A stretch of DNA of 64,000 bases, taken from Polaribacter cellanae. GTDB lineage: Bacteria; Bacteroidota; Bacteroidia; Flavobacteriales; Flavobacteriaceae. Position 1 is the stretch's first letter. Each line of letters begins with the position of its first letter. The DNA lies in assembly GCF_017569185.1 (NCBI RefSeq), contig NZ_CP071869.1:62001-126000 (forward strand). The letters run 5' to 3'. The translations under genes and the position numbers were made by a program. Below are positions 1 to 9,318 of this stretch, one piece after another. Below the pieces are notes generated by a model. It worked only from the letters and a program-made list of their open reading frames with translations, ran no database searches and was not told the DNA's origin.

Positions 1-1
1 T

Positions 2-547
2 GATTTATTTGTAGATGATTTTTTACTGCCGACAGGAAATTTAAGAGAAAGTAGCAGTGGAGCAAAAAGAGCAGATGTAATCTTGGTTACAAAATGTCCA
101 AATAATTTAAATGTTTACGAGCAAGAAAGAATTAAAGAAAAACTAAGTATTTATAACAAACCAGTTTTTTTTACAACGATTACATATGCAGGTACACTTT
201 CTGGAAGCACAATTATTTCTATGGAAGAATTAAAAAACTATGAAGTTTTATTAATTACTGGAATTGCGAACCCAAAACCTTTAGAAGATTTTTTAAAAAG
301 TGAACGAATTTGTTTTCGTCATTTAAAATACCCAGATCATCATCATTTTTCGAATCGTGAAATTAAAGATATACATCGAAGATTTGAAGAAATTACTTCA
401 GTAAAAAAAATAATTCTTACTACCGAAAAAGACTATGTAAGGTTGGTAGATAAGATAAATAATTTGTATTATTTACCTATAGAAACTTCTTTTTTAAATA
501 ATGAAAATGAAATGTTTAATAAAATAATTAGTAATTATTTAGCATAA
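2..547 (+). CDS. lpxK: Tetraacyldisaccharide 4'-kinase, C-terminal part (cut by window start)
   Basis: The frame is open from base 2 to the TAA at 545-547 and gives about 181 residues, roughly the last half of a LpxK (family length about 310-340). It opens with DLFVDDFLLPTGNLRES and continues with an 'ADVILVTKCP' segment, typical of the LpxK middle region after the P-loop half. The later 'PDHHHFSN' stretch and 'ILTTEKDYVRL' are also characteristic. LpxK phosphorylates the 4' position of the lipid A disaccharide at the inner membrane. The P-loop itself lies outside the window. No other lipid A gene is visible next to it; the gene is followed by about 195 bp of non-coding DNA and then an insertion sequence. 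Confidence 0.9.
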   Translation, partial: DLFVDDFLLPTGNLRESSSGAKRADVILVTKCPNNLNVYEQERIKEKLSIYNKPVFFTTITYAGTLSGSTIISMEELKNYEVLLITGIANPKPLEDFLKSERICFRHLKYPDHHHFSNREIKDIHRRFEEITSVKKIILTTEKDYVRLVDKINNLYYLPIETSFLNNENEMFNKIISNYLA

Positions 548-743
548 GTTCGATACACGCTAATTAACCATTTTTTTTTTTGAAAATCAAATGTCATTAG
601 GATGATGCAGGAAGAGAGGAGTCTTGCAAATTGTAGTTATAAATTATAAGATTTCTCCTATCGCTGAAATGAAATTTAATATAAACAACTGTTTGTTAGT
701 GAGTTAAATTAAAATCATTTCTTAACTTAAACACGTTTTATTT
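548..743. other. Intergenic stretch between lpxK and insertion sequence copy 1
   Basis: I see no open reading frame or RNA gene here. A run of 11 T lies at about 571-581. The last four bases (740-743, ATTT) are the left copy of the target duplication made by the insertion sequence. No terminator hairpin for lpxK is obvious. Confidence 0.5.
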
Positions 744-913
744 AGGCACATTCAGAAAATAGGTTATTTTTAAAAATGCAGCTAAAATTGCGGGCATAAT
801 TATTTAAATTCTACCCTCAATTTTTGTTTTAAAGCTGTTTTAAGGGTTCAGTTTCTTAAAAATTTCCCAACAAGACATACCTCTCCCATAAAACTATATT
901 CAATGCTTCAAAT

Positions 914-2056
914 TTAGGCTACTTGTTGTGCTGTTTTAGCTATTTTTCTTCGGCCAATTTCAAGAGCATTCCCTGTGTGTATTCCAAAGAATATCCATAG
1001 AATTTCATTCTTTTTAGTTTTGGCTTTTATTTTTCGTAAGTGATAATATTCTTTATCCTTTCCAAAAGAACCTTCTAATCTTGTAGCTCTTTCTTTTGCG
1101 ATAATAGCTCTAAGTTGCTTTTTTTCTTTATGATTTTTCGGCTTTTTTCCCTTGGGGATAAAGTCTGTTTCTATGTTCTTAGAACTACAGTGTTTTCTAT
1201 TTTTATTGGTGGCATAAATTTTATCTGCTCCAGCTATTTTTACTTTTTTTCGAGTTAATCCTTGTGCTTTTTGGACTGTTTGAATAAAACGATTTCCTTC
1301 ATGAAATGCATTAAAGTTAATATGTTCGATAAAGCTAATTCCATCAATTTGAACTTTGTTAACTTTTGCTCCAAATTCAACAGGTTTTACTTCCTTTCCT
1401 CGAACAATAGGACGAATATAATCCTTTTGAATGCTTACAATTCTATCTTTGATTTTTTCTCCTGTATCAAAATGATCTTTTTGTTGTTTGTAAATCCTTT
1501 GAATTGTATTTATTCGCTTATAATACAAAGCTATAAACTCAATATTGTGATTTTCTGACAACTTTTTTTCAAAGTTGATAAATTTACTTAACAGATTGAG
1601 TAAACCTCGGGTTAATGAAATACGTTTCGACTTGGTTTTTCTTCGCATTTTACTAAATCCTTGATAACGTTTTTTCCACTTGATATATTTACTTCTAATC
1701 ATTTTAACCCCTAATATAGAGCAGGTTTTACGTAATTGATTGTACAACCAATGAACCGACTCCCAAAGTAATTTTTGGATGCTAGGGTAACGAACTTCAC
1801 TTTCATAACAAGTAGCATCCATTACAATTTGATTGGGGTTTTCAATTTCGTTTTTCCAAGAGTTGAATAGAATTTTTTCTATGGAATTAATATCGAGTTT
1901 CTCTGCTAATTCACAACGTATTTGGCTCACTATTTTATAGTTTGTTAAGCGTTCAAAACCTAGTTCTATATCACAGAAAAATTGATAGTCTAAATTCGAG
2001 TTTAGTTGCTCAATCAATTTTCTATCTGAACAATTAGCATAATGTTTTAAAAACAT
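914..2056 (-). CDS. DDE transposase of insertion sequence copy 1 (annotated ORF lacks about 70 N-terminal residues)
   Basis: The 380-residue ORF has the three acidic residues expected of a DDE transposase: D in 'VMDATCYESEVRYP', D in 'GADKIYAT' and E in 'RLEGSFGKDKEYYHL'. The N-terminal part resembles the DUF772/InsH-type region. Reading upstream in the same frame there is no stop for about 70 codons, and the extra residues (KYEEFLKCN..., 'FFPLSENYDAHYARF', 'IPWNDLVSSFGI') look like a genuine transposase N-terminus, so the natural protein should be about 451 residues. The best ATG (2270-2268) is one base out of frame with it. The product differs from copy 2 at two residues: K/E in 'NFEKKLSEN' and A/V at the C-terminus. 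Confidence 0.92.
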   Translation of the reverse strand: MFLKHYANCSDRKLIEQLNSNLDYQFFCDIELGFERLTNYKIVSQIRCELAEKLDINSIEKILFNSWKNEIENPNQIVMDATCYESEVRYPSIQKLLWESVHWLYNQLRKTCSILGVKMIRSKYIKWKKRYQGFSKMRRKTKSKRISLTRGLLNLLSKFINFEKKLSENHNIEFIALYYKRINTIQRIYKQQKDHFDTGEKIKDRIVSIQKDYIRPIVRGKEVKPVEFGAKVNKVQIDGISFIEHINFNAFHEGNRFIQTVQKAQGLTRKKVKIAGADKIYATNKNRKHCSSKNIETDFIPKGKKPKNHKEKKQLRAIIAKERATRLEGSFGKDKEYYHLRKIKAKTKKNEILWIFFGIHTGNALEIGRRKIAKTAQQVA

Positions 2057-2284
2057 TAAACCTAGTCTTCCTTTAGGACTAAAAAGATAGTTTCTCCCTT
2101 TTGATTGTTCAGAAATACCAAAAGAGCTAACTAAATCATTCCAAGGAATTGCAGAGTAGATTTTACCTAAATCTCCCTCTAAAAATCGCGCATAATGAGC
2201 ATCATAATTCTCGCTGAGGGGAAAAAATTGAAATGCGGTGTTGCATTTCAGAAATTCTTCGTACTTTCATAATTATCGAAATTA

Positions 2285-2376
2285 AAACCCCGTTTTTTGC
2301 CTATATTGGCCATTTTCGGGGTTTATTATAGCTACAAAATACAACAAATCCCTCGTAAAAACAAGGGATGCGTTGT
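2285..2376. terminator. Two hairpins at the 5' side of insertion sequence copy 1
   Basis: Stem 1 pairs 2285-2292 (AAACCCCG) with 2317-2324 (CGGGGTTT). Stem 2 pairs 2341-2353 with 2364-2376 (ACAACAAATCCCT / AGGGATGCGTTGT). They lie between the ppx operon and the transposase start, so they could stop outside transcription from entering the transposase. The same pair is present in copy 2 at 21963-21998 and 22015-22054. The function is inferred. Confidence 0.6.
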
Positions 2377-2432
2377 TTTATGAAAGCGCCTATTTAGTAG
2401 ATAATTTTTAAAATACAATAAAAAAAATGAAA

Positions 2433-3332
2433 CTATAACTTCTTAAAATATAAACTTTTTATGATACCATCAGACAAACCAATTTTCGGAACATAAATTT
2501 TCCTTGATCCACTCCATTTCATTGCAGACAAGTAAATTTTTGTAGCAGGAATAATAACGTCTGCTCTATCTGGATTTAAACTCAACTCCGAAATCCTGTC
2601 TTCGTAAGACATATTTTTTAAAAATTGATATTGAGCATTCAAATAAATAAAAGAAATTGGTTTTCCTTCAGTTCTACCAGACATTTTAAAGAGTTTGTTA
2701 ATGTTTCCTCCAGAACCTATTAAAGAGATGCGTTTTAAATCTTTCGTATTTTTTTTAATCCATTTTTCTACATTGGCAAAAATTTCTTTGTTTACAGATT
2801 TTTTATTATTTAACAAACGAACTGTACCCATTTTAAAAGATTTAGAAGTAATAATTCTTCCTTTAGAGAAAAGTGTAAACTCTGTGCTTCCACCACCAAC
2901 ATCTACATATAAATAAGAATTATCTCCTTGTATTAATTGGTTTAAATCTGTAGAAGAAATAATAGCAGCTTCTTCTTTACCACCAATAATATCTATTTGT
3001 ACACCCGTTTCTGTAAGAACTTTTTTGGCAACTTCTTTTCCGTTTAAAGCTTCTCTCATTGCAGAAGTAGCACAAGCTTTGTAGCGTTCTACACCATTAA
3101 TTTTCATTAATAGTTTAAAGGCTTCCATAGCATTTAGCATTCTTGTAATATTGGCTTTACTAATAACGCCTTCACCAACAAAGGCATCTGCTCCTAAACG
3201 AATAGGAACTCGTACTAAAGAAGATTTTTTAAATTGGGGTTCTTTATCTTCGGATACGATAACGTTCGAAATTAGCAAACGAATCGCATTAGAACCAATA
3301 TCTATAGCACCGAATTTTTTTATTTCTAACAA
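2433..3332 (-). CDS. ppx: Ppx/GppA family exopolyphosphatase
   Basis: The 299-residue protein has the actin-like ATPase fold motifs of the Ppx/GppA family: 'GAIDIGSNAIRLLI' (8-21), 'CATSAMREA' (87-95), 'IIGGKEEA' (115-122) with the catalytic Glu, 'DVGGGSTEF' (144-152) and 'IGSGGNI' near 205. Members release terminal phosphate from polyphosphate or pppGpp; this short single-domain form lacks the C-terminal HD domain of the E. coli enzyme. It is the last gene of a five-gene minus-strand operon, 6 bp after sixA. Which substrate it prefers cannot be told from sequence. Confidence 0.9.
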   Translation of the reverse strand: MLEIKKFGAIDIGSNAIRLLISNVIVSEDKEPQFKKSSLVRVPIRLGADAFVGEGVISKANITRMLNAMEAFKLLMKINGVERYKACATSAMREALNGKEVAKKVLTETGVQIDIIGGKEEAAIISSTDLNQLIQGDNSYLYVDVGGGSTEFTLFSKGRIITSKSFKMGTVRLLNNKKSVNKEIFANVEKWIKKNTKDLKRISLIGSGGNINKLFKMSGRTEGKPISFIYLNAQYQFLKNMSYEDRISELSLNPDRADVIIPATKIYLSAMKWSGSRKIYVPKIGLSDGIIKSLYFKKL

Positions 3333-3338
3333 ACTAAT

Positions 3339-3827
3339 TTATTTATGATTTTTAGGAAATTCTATCATAAAAGTTTTTCCTCTTCTAATATTTTTCCAAT
3401 GTTTTTCTTTAAATTGAATACCAATAATTCCGCAAGTGGTAACGTGTGCAATAGGTGTATTTCCAAATTCATTTACAAAGGTATTAATCCCATGATCGTG
3501 ACTAAAAATAATGGCAGAGTTAAAGCCATCGTCTAAAGCATTTACCGTTTTTACCAAATAACCATCGCTAAAACTATATAATTGTCTTTTTATTTGAAGG
3601 TTTGCATGTGGGTAACCCAAGTTTTCACAAAAAATTACAGCAGTATGCAATGCTCTATTTGCACTACTTGATATAAAAACATCTGGTTTATCTATCGTTT
3701 TTGCTAAAAACTTAGACATTAAATGTGCGTCTTTTATTCCACGTTTTTTTAGGGGTCTGTCTATATCTTCTATTCCAGAGTATGCCCAAGAAGATTTTGC
3801 ATGTCTAACAATATATAATGTTTTCAT
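3339..3827 (-). CDS. sixA: Histidine phosphatase, SixA-like
   Basis: The protein has 162 residues. The family signature is at the N-terminus: 'YIVRHAKSSW' (5-14), where His9 is the phospho-acceptor. An Arg in 'SSANRAL' (about 58) and the second His pair in 'SHDHG' (109-113) complete the active site. SixA-type enzymes remove phosphate from phosphohistidine or small phosphoesters in the cytoplasm. It lies 6 bp upstream of ppx and 35 bp downstream of pdxH, all on minus, so joint transcription is likely. The pairing of sixA with ppx suggests a phosphate or polyphosphate link, but that is inference. Confidence 0.85.
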   Translation of the reverse strand: MKTLYIVRHAKSSWAYSGIEDIDRPLKKRGIKDAHLMSKFLAKTIDKPDVFISSSANRALHTAVIFCENLGYPHANLQIKRQLYSFSDGYLVKTVNALDDGFNSAIIFSHDHGINTFVNEFGNTPIAHVTTCGIIGIQFKEKHWKNIRRGKTFMIEFPKNHK

Positions 3828-3862
3828 TTATAATTTAATTGTTGAAGCGTAAATATAAAAAT

Positions 3863-4510
3863 TTATGGTGCCAATCGTTCTAATTTCCAAGAAAAATCTT
3901 CTTGCAGTGTATATCTAATTCTATCATGCAATCTATTAGGTCTTCCTTGCCAAAATTCTATGGAAATTGGTTTCACTAAATAACCTCCCCAATGTTTTGG
4001 TCTTGGAATTTCTTTTCCATCGAATTTTTGTTCTAAAGAAACTAAAGTATCTTCTAATTCTTTTCTTGATGATACTACCGAACTTTGGTTAGATGCCCAA
4101 GCACCTAATTTACTGCCATCTGGTCTCGATTCGAAATAGCCATCAGATAAATTTTCTGCTTGTTTTTCTGCTTTTCCTTTTATAATGATTTGTTGCTCTA
4201 AAGCTGGCCAGAAAAAAGACAGGCAAATATTGTTATTTGCTGCAATGGCTTTTCCTTTTTCGGAAGTGTAATTGGTATAGAAAATAAAACCCTCCCAAGT
4301 GAATTTTTTTAATAAAACGACTCTACTTTTTGGGAAACCATCTTTACCAACAGTGCTAATTGTCATTGCATTGGTTTCTTCTACAGCTTCAGATGCTTCT
4401 GCATTTCGAAACCAAGTTTGGAATAATTCCATCGGATTTTCTGGACAATTACTTTCTAAAAGCTCTTGCTTTTCGTAGGATTTTCGGTAATTACTTAAAT
4501 CTTTCTGCAT
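3863..4510 (-). CDS. pdxH: Pyridoxamine 5'-phosphate oxidase
   Basis: At 215 residues the length is normal for PdxH. FMN-binding motifs are clear: 'SRVVLLK' (62-68) and 'FYTNYTSEKGKAI' (77-89). The C-terminal 'WQGRPNRLHDR' and the terminal 'RLAP' are the usual PdxH ending that closes over the substrate. It oxidises pyridoxine or pyridoxamine phosphate to pyridoxal phosphate, the cofactor used by HemL further along in this window. It is 11 bp downstream of the thioredoxin-like gene in the same operon. Confidence 0.96.
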   Translation of the reverse strand: MQKDLSNYRKSYEKQELLESNCPENPMELFQTWFRNAEASEAVEETNAMTISTVGKDGFPKSRVVLLKKFTWEGFIFYTNYTSEKGKAIAANNNICLSFFWPALEQQIIIKGKAEKQAENLSDGYFESRPDGSKLGAWASNQSSVVSSRKELEDTLVSLEQKFDGKEIPRPKHWGGYLVKPISIEFWQGRPNRLHDRIRYTLQEDFSWKLERLAP

Positions 4511-4521
4511 ATTAAATACTG

Positions 4522-4947
4522 TTATTCAGAAATGTAAGTTTTAAATTTAGTTAACAAATCTCCAGGTTTTCTAACATAAGTAAAGAAACTTGCAATTTCT
4601 TCTCCATTTTTAATTAGTATAAACCTTGGGTTGATTTTTATTTTATATGTCTTTCTGGACTTTTGTATGTAAGATTGCCAGTCGACTTTTTCTTTATCTA
4701 AATCATCAAAAATTTTAACCATTATTAAGTCTTTAGAATATTTTATAAATTCAGGATTCGAATATTCATATTTTTCAACAGATCTGCAAGGCACGCATTT
4801 TTTAGCTCCAAAATATATAAATACAATTTTGTTTTGCTCTTTTCCTAATTTTAAGCCTTCTTCGATATTTGTAATCCAATTAATTTTTTCTTGAGATTGT
4901 ACAGAAAATGATATGGCAAATACAAGTGTGAGAATTAAATTTTTCAT
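4522..4947 (-). CDS. Exported thioredoxin-like protein with CVPC active site
   Basis: The protein has 141 residues: a hydrophobic signal peptide (about 1-18, ending 'SVQSQ'), then a thioredoxin fold with 'FGAKKCVPCRSVEK' and the redox pair C51/C54. The cis-Pro region is probably 'IKINPRFILI'. It most resembles the short periplasmic thioredoxin-7 type rather than cytoplasmic thioredoxin. It starts 2 bp after the stop of the symporter gene and is 11 bp ahead of pdxH, so it is translated from the same message. Its partner is unknown. Confidence 0.8.
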   Translation of the reverse strand: MKNLILTLVFAISFSVQSQEKINWITNIEEGLKLGKEQNKIVFIYFGAKKCVPCRSVEKYEYSNPEFIKYSKDLIMVKIFDDLDKEKVDWQSYIQKSRKTYKIKINPRFILIKNGEEIASFFTYVRKPGDLLTKFKTYISE

Positions 4948-4949
4948 TC

Positions 4950-6404
4950 CTATTTTTTTCTAATCAAATATAAACCAATAAAAGTAATTAGCCCATTTAA
5001 AGGTAAAATTTCCCAATGAAATTTATAAACTCCAATAATATTTTCAGGTAAAGATGTAATTACAAAGCTCACGATAATCGATAGCAAAGCAATAACCCAT
5101 GCATATTTGTCTTTTATTTTATGTTTTGTAAGAATACCAAAAGCAAACAATCCTAATAATGGACCATACGTAAAAGTGGCAAATTTAAATAGGTTACTTA
5201 CTACATTTCCTTCTAAATTGTTGAATAAAATAACCACTAAAATTAATAATATAGAAACCCCAACATGTACTTTTTTACGTAAGGGTTTTTGTTCTTCTTC
5301 TGGTCTTTCTTCAATTCCTAAAAAATCTACAGAAAAAGAAGTTGTAAGAGAGGTTAATGCAGAGTCTGCACTAGAATAAGCAGCAGCAATTAATCCAATT
5401 ATAAATGTAATTGCAACTCCCAGACCCAAATTCTGATTCATAGCAATTTCTGGAAACAACAAATCTGTTCTCGTTTTTCCATTTACAATAGGTATTTCTA
5501 AACCTATTTTTTCTGAATAGATAAATAATAAAGCACCTAAAGATAAAAAGAAGAAATTTACAATAATTAATAAACTAGCCATTGTAATCATGTTTTTTTG
5601 AGCTTCTTTGTTGTTTTTACAGGTTAGGTTTTTTTGCATCATATCTTGGTCTAAACCAGTCATTGCAATGGCTATAAAAATTCCGCCAATAAAATATTTC
5701 CAAAAATATGTAGTGGCATTAGCATCGTCAAAAAAGAAAATTTGACCCTTTACTTTAAAATCATCAGAATTTAAAAACTCTACAAAAGACCAATTTAATT
5801 TGTCGTTTATTAAATAAATAGATAAGCCAACAGCCACTAACATTGCTAAGGTTTGTAGTGTATCTGTCCAAACAATGGTTTTAATTCCTCCTCTAAAAGT
5901 ATAAATCCAAATTAATAAAATAGAAATAATTACAGTAATTTCGAAAGGAACACCAATTTCTTCGAAAACAATATATTGCATTGCCAAAGCCACCAAAAAC
6001 AATCGAAAAGAAGCACCAGTAACTCTAGAAAGTAAAAAGAAAAATGCGCCTGTTTTGTAGCTTGTTTTTCCAAAACGTTGTTCTAAATATTGATAAATTG
6101 AAGTAATATTTAGTTTGTAGTAGAGAGGAAGTAGTATAAAAGCAATAACTAAATAACCGAAAAAGAACCCAAAAACACCTTGCATATATGCAAATTGTTG
6201 GCCAGCAACCATTCCTGGAACAGAAATAAAAGTCACCCCAGAAAGTGAAGCGCCAATCATACCAAAAGCGACTAAATACCAAGGAGAACTTCTTTTTGCT
6301 TTAAAAAAAACTTCGTTAGAATCGTCTTTTCCTGTAAAATAAGAGATGGTAATTAAAACTACGAAATAGGCAATAATTAATAAAAAAATATAAAGTGGTT
6401 GCAT
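4950..6404 (-). CDS. Sodium:solute symporter (SSS family)
   Basis: The protein has 484 residues with about 13 hydrophobic helices. It opens with '[22 protein letters not shown]', and a glycine/serine-rich segment '[19 protein letters not shown]' matches the unwound first helix of the LeuT-fold SSS family. '[18 protein letters not shown]' is the conserved Na+-site helix. The family couples solute uptake (sugars, amino acids, sialic acid and others) to sodium; the substrate cannot be named here. It is the first gene of the operon symporter - thioredoxin-like - pdxH - sixA - ppx. A -7-like box (TATATTCG on minus, one mismatch) lies shortly upstream. Confidence 0.88.
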   Translation of the reverse strand: MQPLYIFLLIIAYFVVLITISYFTGKDDSNEVFFKAKRSSPWYLVAFGMIGASLSGVTFISVPGMVAGQQFAYMQGVFGFFFGYLVIAFILLPLYYKLNITSIYQYLEQRFGKTSYKTGAFFFLLSRVTGASFRLFLVALAMQYIVFEEIGVPFEITVIISILLIWIYTFRGGIKTIVWTDTLQTLAMLVAVGLSIYLINDKLNWSFVEFLNSDDFKVKGQIFFFDDANATTYFWKYFIGGIFIAIAMTGLDQDMMQKNLTCKNNKEAQKNMITMASLLIIVNFFFLSLGALLFIYSEKIGLEIPIVNGKTRTDLLFPEIAMNQNLGLGVAITFIIGLIAAAYSSADSALTSLTTSFSVDFLGIEERPEEEQKPLRKKVHVGVSILLILVVILFNNLEGNVVSNLFKFATFTYGPLLGLFAFGILTKHKIKDKYAWVIALLSIIVSFVITSLPENIIGVYKFHWEILPLNGLITFIGLYLIRKK

Positions 6405-6587
6405 TTTCTAATTTAATTTTTGTGGTACGAATATAAGATTTTAAGAGAATAAGATTATAGAAAATAAAGAATAGAAGAAAGAAAAAAAATAAAAAGTAAT
6501 TATTTATACAGCCTCACTTAAATTTGAGAGTGTCTTTTCTTTATTTTCTTTTCTCTTTATTCTTGTAAATCCGTAATTTCGCAAACT

Positions 6588-7205
6588 ATGGATTTCTCAT
6601 CAAAATTATTAGAAAATGCTGTAAATGAAGTTTCTCGATTACCAGGAATTGGTAAAAGAACAGCTTTGCGTTTGGTGTTACATTTACTAAAACAGCCAAC
6701 AGACCATACAAAATACTTGTCGGAAGCTTTGTTACATTTAAGAAATGATGTAAAAACCTGTGAAAAATGCCATAATATTTCTGATACAACTTTATGCGAT
6801 ATTTGTAATAACCCAAAGAGAAAACCAGAGATTATTTGTGTGGTGGAAGATATTAGAGATGTAATGGCGATTGAAAGCACGTCTCAATTTAATGGATTGT
6901 ACCATGTTTTGGGTGGAAAAATTTCTCCTATTGAAGGAATTGGACCACAGAATTTGCAAATAGAATCTCTTATTAATAAAGTTGAAAAAGGAGAAGTAAA
7001 AGAATTAATTTTTGCTTTAAGTTCTACTATGGAAGGAGATACCACTAATTTCTATATTTTTAAACAAATAGAAAAGTTCGACATTACAACCTCTACAATT
7101 GCACGTGGAATTTCTGTGGGTGATGAGCTAGAATATGCAGATGAGGTTACTTTAGGGAGATCTATTGTAAATAGAATTCCTTTTGAGCAAAGTATTAGAA
7201 GTTAA
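6588..7205 (+). CDS. recR: Recombination mediator protein RecR
   Basis: At 205 residues this has the normal RecR length and domain order: the helix-hairpin-helix '[15 protein letters not shown]' (15-29), the four-cysteine zinc finger C58/C61/C70/C73 ('[16 protein letters not shown]'), then a Toprim domain beginning '[15 protein letters not shown]' (82-96) and ending with the Walker-B-like C-terminal region. RecR with RecO loads RecA on gapped DNA. It is transcribed alone, divergent from the symporter operon. A repeat of family C ('CAGTATTCAGTAGGCAG') begins within ten bases of the stop codon. Confidence 0.97.
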   Translation: MDFSSKLLENAVNEVSRLPGIGKRTALRLVLHLLKQPTDHTKYLSEALLHLRNDVKTCEKCHNISDTTLCDICNNPKRKPEIICVVEDIRDVMAIESTSQFNGLYHVLGGKISPIEGIGPQNLQIESLINKVEKGEVKELIFALSSTMEGDTTNFYIFKQIEKFDITTSTIARGISVGDELEYADEVTLGRSIVNRIPFEQSIRS

Positions 7206-7356
7206 AAGAGTATTCAGTATTCAGTAGGCAGTTTGCAGTTGTTAGTCAGCTAAAAAATATAATTCCCAAATTCTACAAAATTTTCTTGCAAAGCCACAAA
7301 AACACATTTTTTTTGTTTTATTGTTGAGACTGAGGCTGCCAACTGAATACTACCAA

Positions 7357-7932
7357 CTATTCCTCTTCTAAAATCTCACTTTCCGCTTTTTCCCAAGATT
7401 TTTTCTCACGAATTCTTTTGTAGAGTTTAATTCCTAACATCATTAAAATTCCGAAAAGAATAATGCCAATAACCCCCCAAATCCAATTAATGGCACTTTT
7501 TATAGTTACTAAAAAAACGATTGCAAATAAGATAATGGTAGAGATTTCGTTAAACACTCTTAGTTTAAAAGCGGAATATTTTACAATATCTTTTTGAAGT
7601 TTATTATAGATATCCTGACAAAAGCCATGGTAAAAATACAAAGCCAAAACAAAAGCCAATTTTACCAACATCCAAGGTTCTTGTAAATAAGACGGATTTT
7701 GATACAGCATCCAAAAAGCAAAAATACTCGCCAAAATAGCTGATGGCCAAGTAATAATATACCAAAGTCTTTTGCTCATTAATTTATACTGCGTCTGTAA
7801 AATAGATTTTGCAGGTTCTAGTTTAGTTTCGGCTTCTGTTTGATAAATAAACAAGCGAACGATGTAAAATAAACCAGCAAACCAAGTAACCACAAAGATA
7901 ATATGTAGTGCTTTTATGTATAAAAAATCCAT
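7357..7932 (-). CDS. hemJ: Protoporphyrinogen IX oxidase HemJ (CopD-like membrane protein)
   Basis: The protein has 191 residues and about five transmembrane helices. The HemJ signature 'IKALHIIFVVTWFAGLFYIVRLFIY' region is at 6-30, with the conserved His10 and Arg26, and 'LWYIITWPSA' is also typical. A charged C-terminal tail follows the last helix. HemJ oxidises protoporphyrinogen IX to protoporphyrin IX in the inner membrane. The neighbouring ferrochelatase, and the absence of HemG or HemY in the island, fit this role. The family was long annotated as UPF0093/CopD, so the enzymatic label rests on motif plus context. A family C repeat abuts the stop codon. Confidence 0.87.
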   Translation of the reverse strand: MDFLYIKALHIIFVVTWFAGLFYIVRLFIYQTEAETKLEPAKSILQTQYKLMSKRLWYIITWPSAILASIFAFWMLYQNPSYLQEPWMLVKLAFVLALYFYHGFCQDIYNKLQKDIVKYSAFKLRVFNEISTIILFAIVFLVTIKSAINWIWGVIGIILFGILMMLGIKLYKRIREKKSWEKAESEILEEE

Positions 7933-7957
7933 AATTTTGTTTTAACTTTCAAAGTTA

Positions 7958-8008
7958 TTCTCGATACAATTTCGATGAAAAATCGAAATCACTCGAACTG
8001 ACAGCGTG
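7958..8008. repeat. Dispersed repeat family A, long form
   Basis: A hairpin-forming word: TTCTCGATACAATTTCGAT, a short loop, then ATCGAAATCACTCGAACTG followed by ACAG. The same word in slightly different form begins the three tandem units at 55986, 56245 and 56503. A shorter relative (CTCGACTGCGCTCGAACTG) lies at 32995-33018 and a paired form at 14466-14513. It lies in the hemJ-hemH intergenic region, which holds nothing else I recognise. Confidence 0.7.
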
Positions 8009-8197
8009 TAATCTTTGACTGAATATTGTTGATGTTTCTTTCGCAAAGATGCATAATTTTTTTAATTTGTTTACTGTGATTCTAACAAGCTCAACCTGTT
8101 ATACTTTATATTAATTGTGTTTTTAACTTAAAAATCAAAACTTAGACATTCTAAAGTTGAAAACTGCGACTGCCAACTGAATACTGCCAACTAAATA

Positions 8198-9214
8198 CTA
8201 CTGCTTTTCCCATTCGTTAATCCACGAAACCATAACATCTACCCAATCGTTATTATCATTCATACAAGGAATATGTTTGTAATCTGTTCCACCAAATTTT
8301 AAGAATTCTTCTTTTCCTTCCATGGCAATTTCTTCTAAAGTCTCTAAACAATCTGCAACAAAAGCAGGAGTAATAACCGCTAACTTCTTTTTTCCTACAG
8401 AAGGAAATTTCTCCAACTCAAAATCTGTATAAGGTTTTAACCAAGGATCTTTTAACAAACGAGATTGAAAAGCATTGCTATACGTTCCTTCTTTCAATTT
8501 TAAGAATTTTGCAATTTCTTTTGTCGTTTCGAAACATTGGTGCCTGTAACAAGTGTGGTGAGCAACAGAATTACGTTCGCAACAAGAGCCATCTATTTTA
8601 CAATGGCTGTTTGTTGGATCCGATTTTTTAATATGACGTTCTGGAATTCCATGATACGAAAACAAAATATGGTCGTAATCGAAATTTTTTAAGTGATTTG
8701 CAATATTATTACTCATCGCTTTTATATAATCTGGTTCATTATAAAAAGGAGGTAACACATCTAATTTTACATTTGAGTATTTTTCCGCCAAAATTTCTTC
8801 AGCTTTAACAACCACAGTTTCGAAAGAAGACATTGCATAATGAGGGTATAAAGGTGCTAAAAAGATTTCGGTTACACCTTTGTCAACCAGGTTTTTAATG
8901 CCTTTTTCCATCGACATAGAACCATAACGCATTGCCAGTTCTACAGGAATAGCTACTTTTTGTTTTACTTTTTCTGTAAATCTTTCTGAAATTACAACCA
9001 ATGGAGAACCTTTATCCCACCAAATTTTTTGGTAAGCTGCTGCTGATTTTTTAGGACGAAAATTTAAAATAATTCCCTTTATTAAAACGTAACGCTTCCA
9101 ATAAGGAATGTCAATAACGCGTTCGTCCATTAAAAATTCTTCTAAATATTTTTTAACATCTTTTGTTGCTGTAGAATCTGGTGATCCTAAATTATTTAAT
9201 AATATTCCTTTCAT
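8198..9214 (-). CDS. hemH: Ferrochelatase
   Basis: The protein has 338 residues. 'GILLNNLGSPDS' opens the family fold, 'FSYHGIPERH' (185-194) holds the catalytic His, and 'FQSRLLKDPWLKPYTD' (249-264) is the conserved porphyrin/metal region. Cysteines at 205, 211, 212, 222 and 227 ('CKIDGSCCERNS', 'TCYRHQC') suggest a cluster or extra metal ligand as in some bacterial ferrochelatases. It inserts Fe(II) into protoporphyrin IX, directly after HemJ in the pathway. A family B repeat begins just upstream of the ATG (from about 9217), and a family C repeat runs into the stop codon. Confidence 0.97.
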   Translation of the reverse strand: MKGILLNNLGSPDSTATKDVKKYLEEFLMDERVIDIPYWKRYVLIKGIILNFRPKKSAAAYQKIWWDKGSPLVVISERFTEKVKQKVAIPVELAMRYGSMSMEKGIKNLVDKGVTEIFLAPLYPHYAMSSFETVVVKAEEILAEKYSNVKLDVLPPFYNEPDYIKAMSNNIANHLKNFDYDHILFSYHGIPERHIKKSDPTNSHCKIDGSCCERNSVAHHTCYRHQCFETTKEIAKFLKLKEGTYSNAFQSRLLKDPWLKPYTDFELEKFPSVGKKKLAVITPAFVADCLETLEEIAMEGKEEFLKFGGTDYKHIPCMNDNNDWVDVMVSWINEWEKQ

Positions 9215-9216
9215 AA

Positions 9217-9258
9217 TAAGCCCATCTTAACCTTCCCAAAGGGAAAGAACTCTTGTGG
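9217..9258. repeat. Dispersed repeat family B in the hemH leader
   Basis: The word AGCCCATCTTAACCTTCCCA followed by AAGGGAAAGAAC. Related copies are at 9938-9977 (opposite strand), 18364-18450 (two copies head to head) and 47319-47352. The CCTTCCCAAAGGGAAGG core can fold on itself. Confidence 0.75.
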
Positions 9259-9318
9259 ATATTTTAATTAGTTGTTTTTTTTATTCTGAATTTGTCTTGA
9301 AATGTTTTTCAGTACTTT

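Larger units (their letters stand above)
744..2391 (-). mobile_element. Insertion sequence copy 1, IS1182-like, complete, 1648 bp
   Basis: The ends are imperfect inverted repeats starting AGGC (left AGGCACATTCAGAAAAT; right, read inward on minus, AGGCGCTTTCATAAAAC). A 4-bp direct repeat ATTT flanks it (740-743 and 2392-2395), read as the target duplication. A second copy of identical length lies at 21948-23595 in the opposite orientation, differing at about eight positions that I saw. The element carries one DDE transposase on the minus strand and two strong hairpins at the transposase 5' side. It sits 41 bp past the stop of ppx, in the same direction as the ppx operon. The IS1182 assignment rests on transposase layout and the 4-bp duplication; a neighbouring IS5-type group is possible. 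Confidence 0.93.

Noticed and set aside
548-743. tRNA or small RNA next to lpxK
   Set aside because: I could not fold a cloverleaf and saw no conserved RNA motif or terminator.
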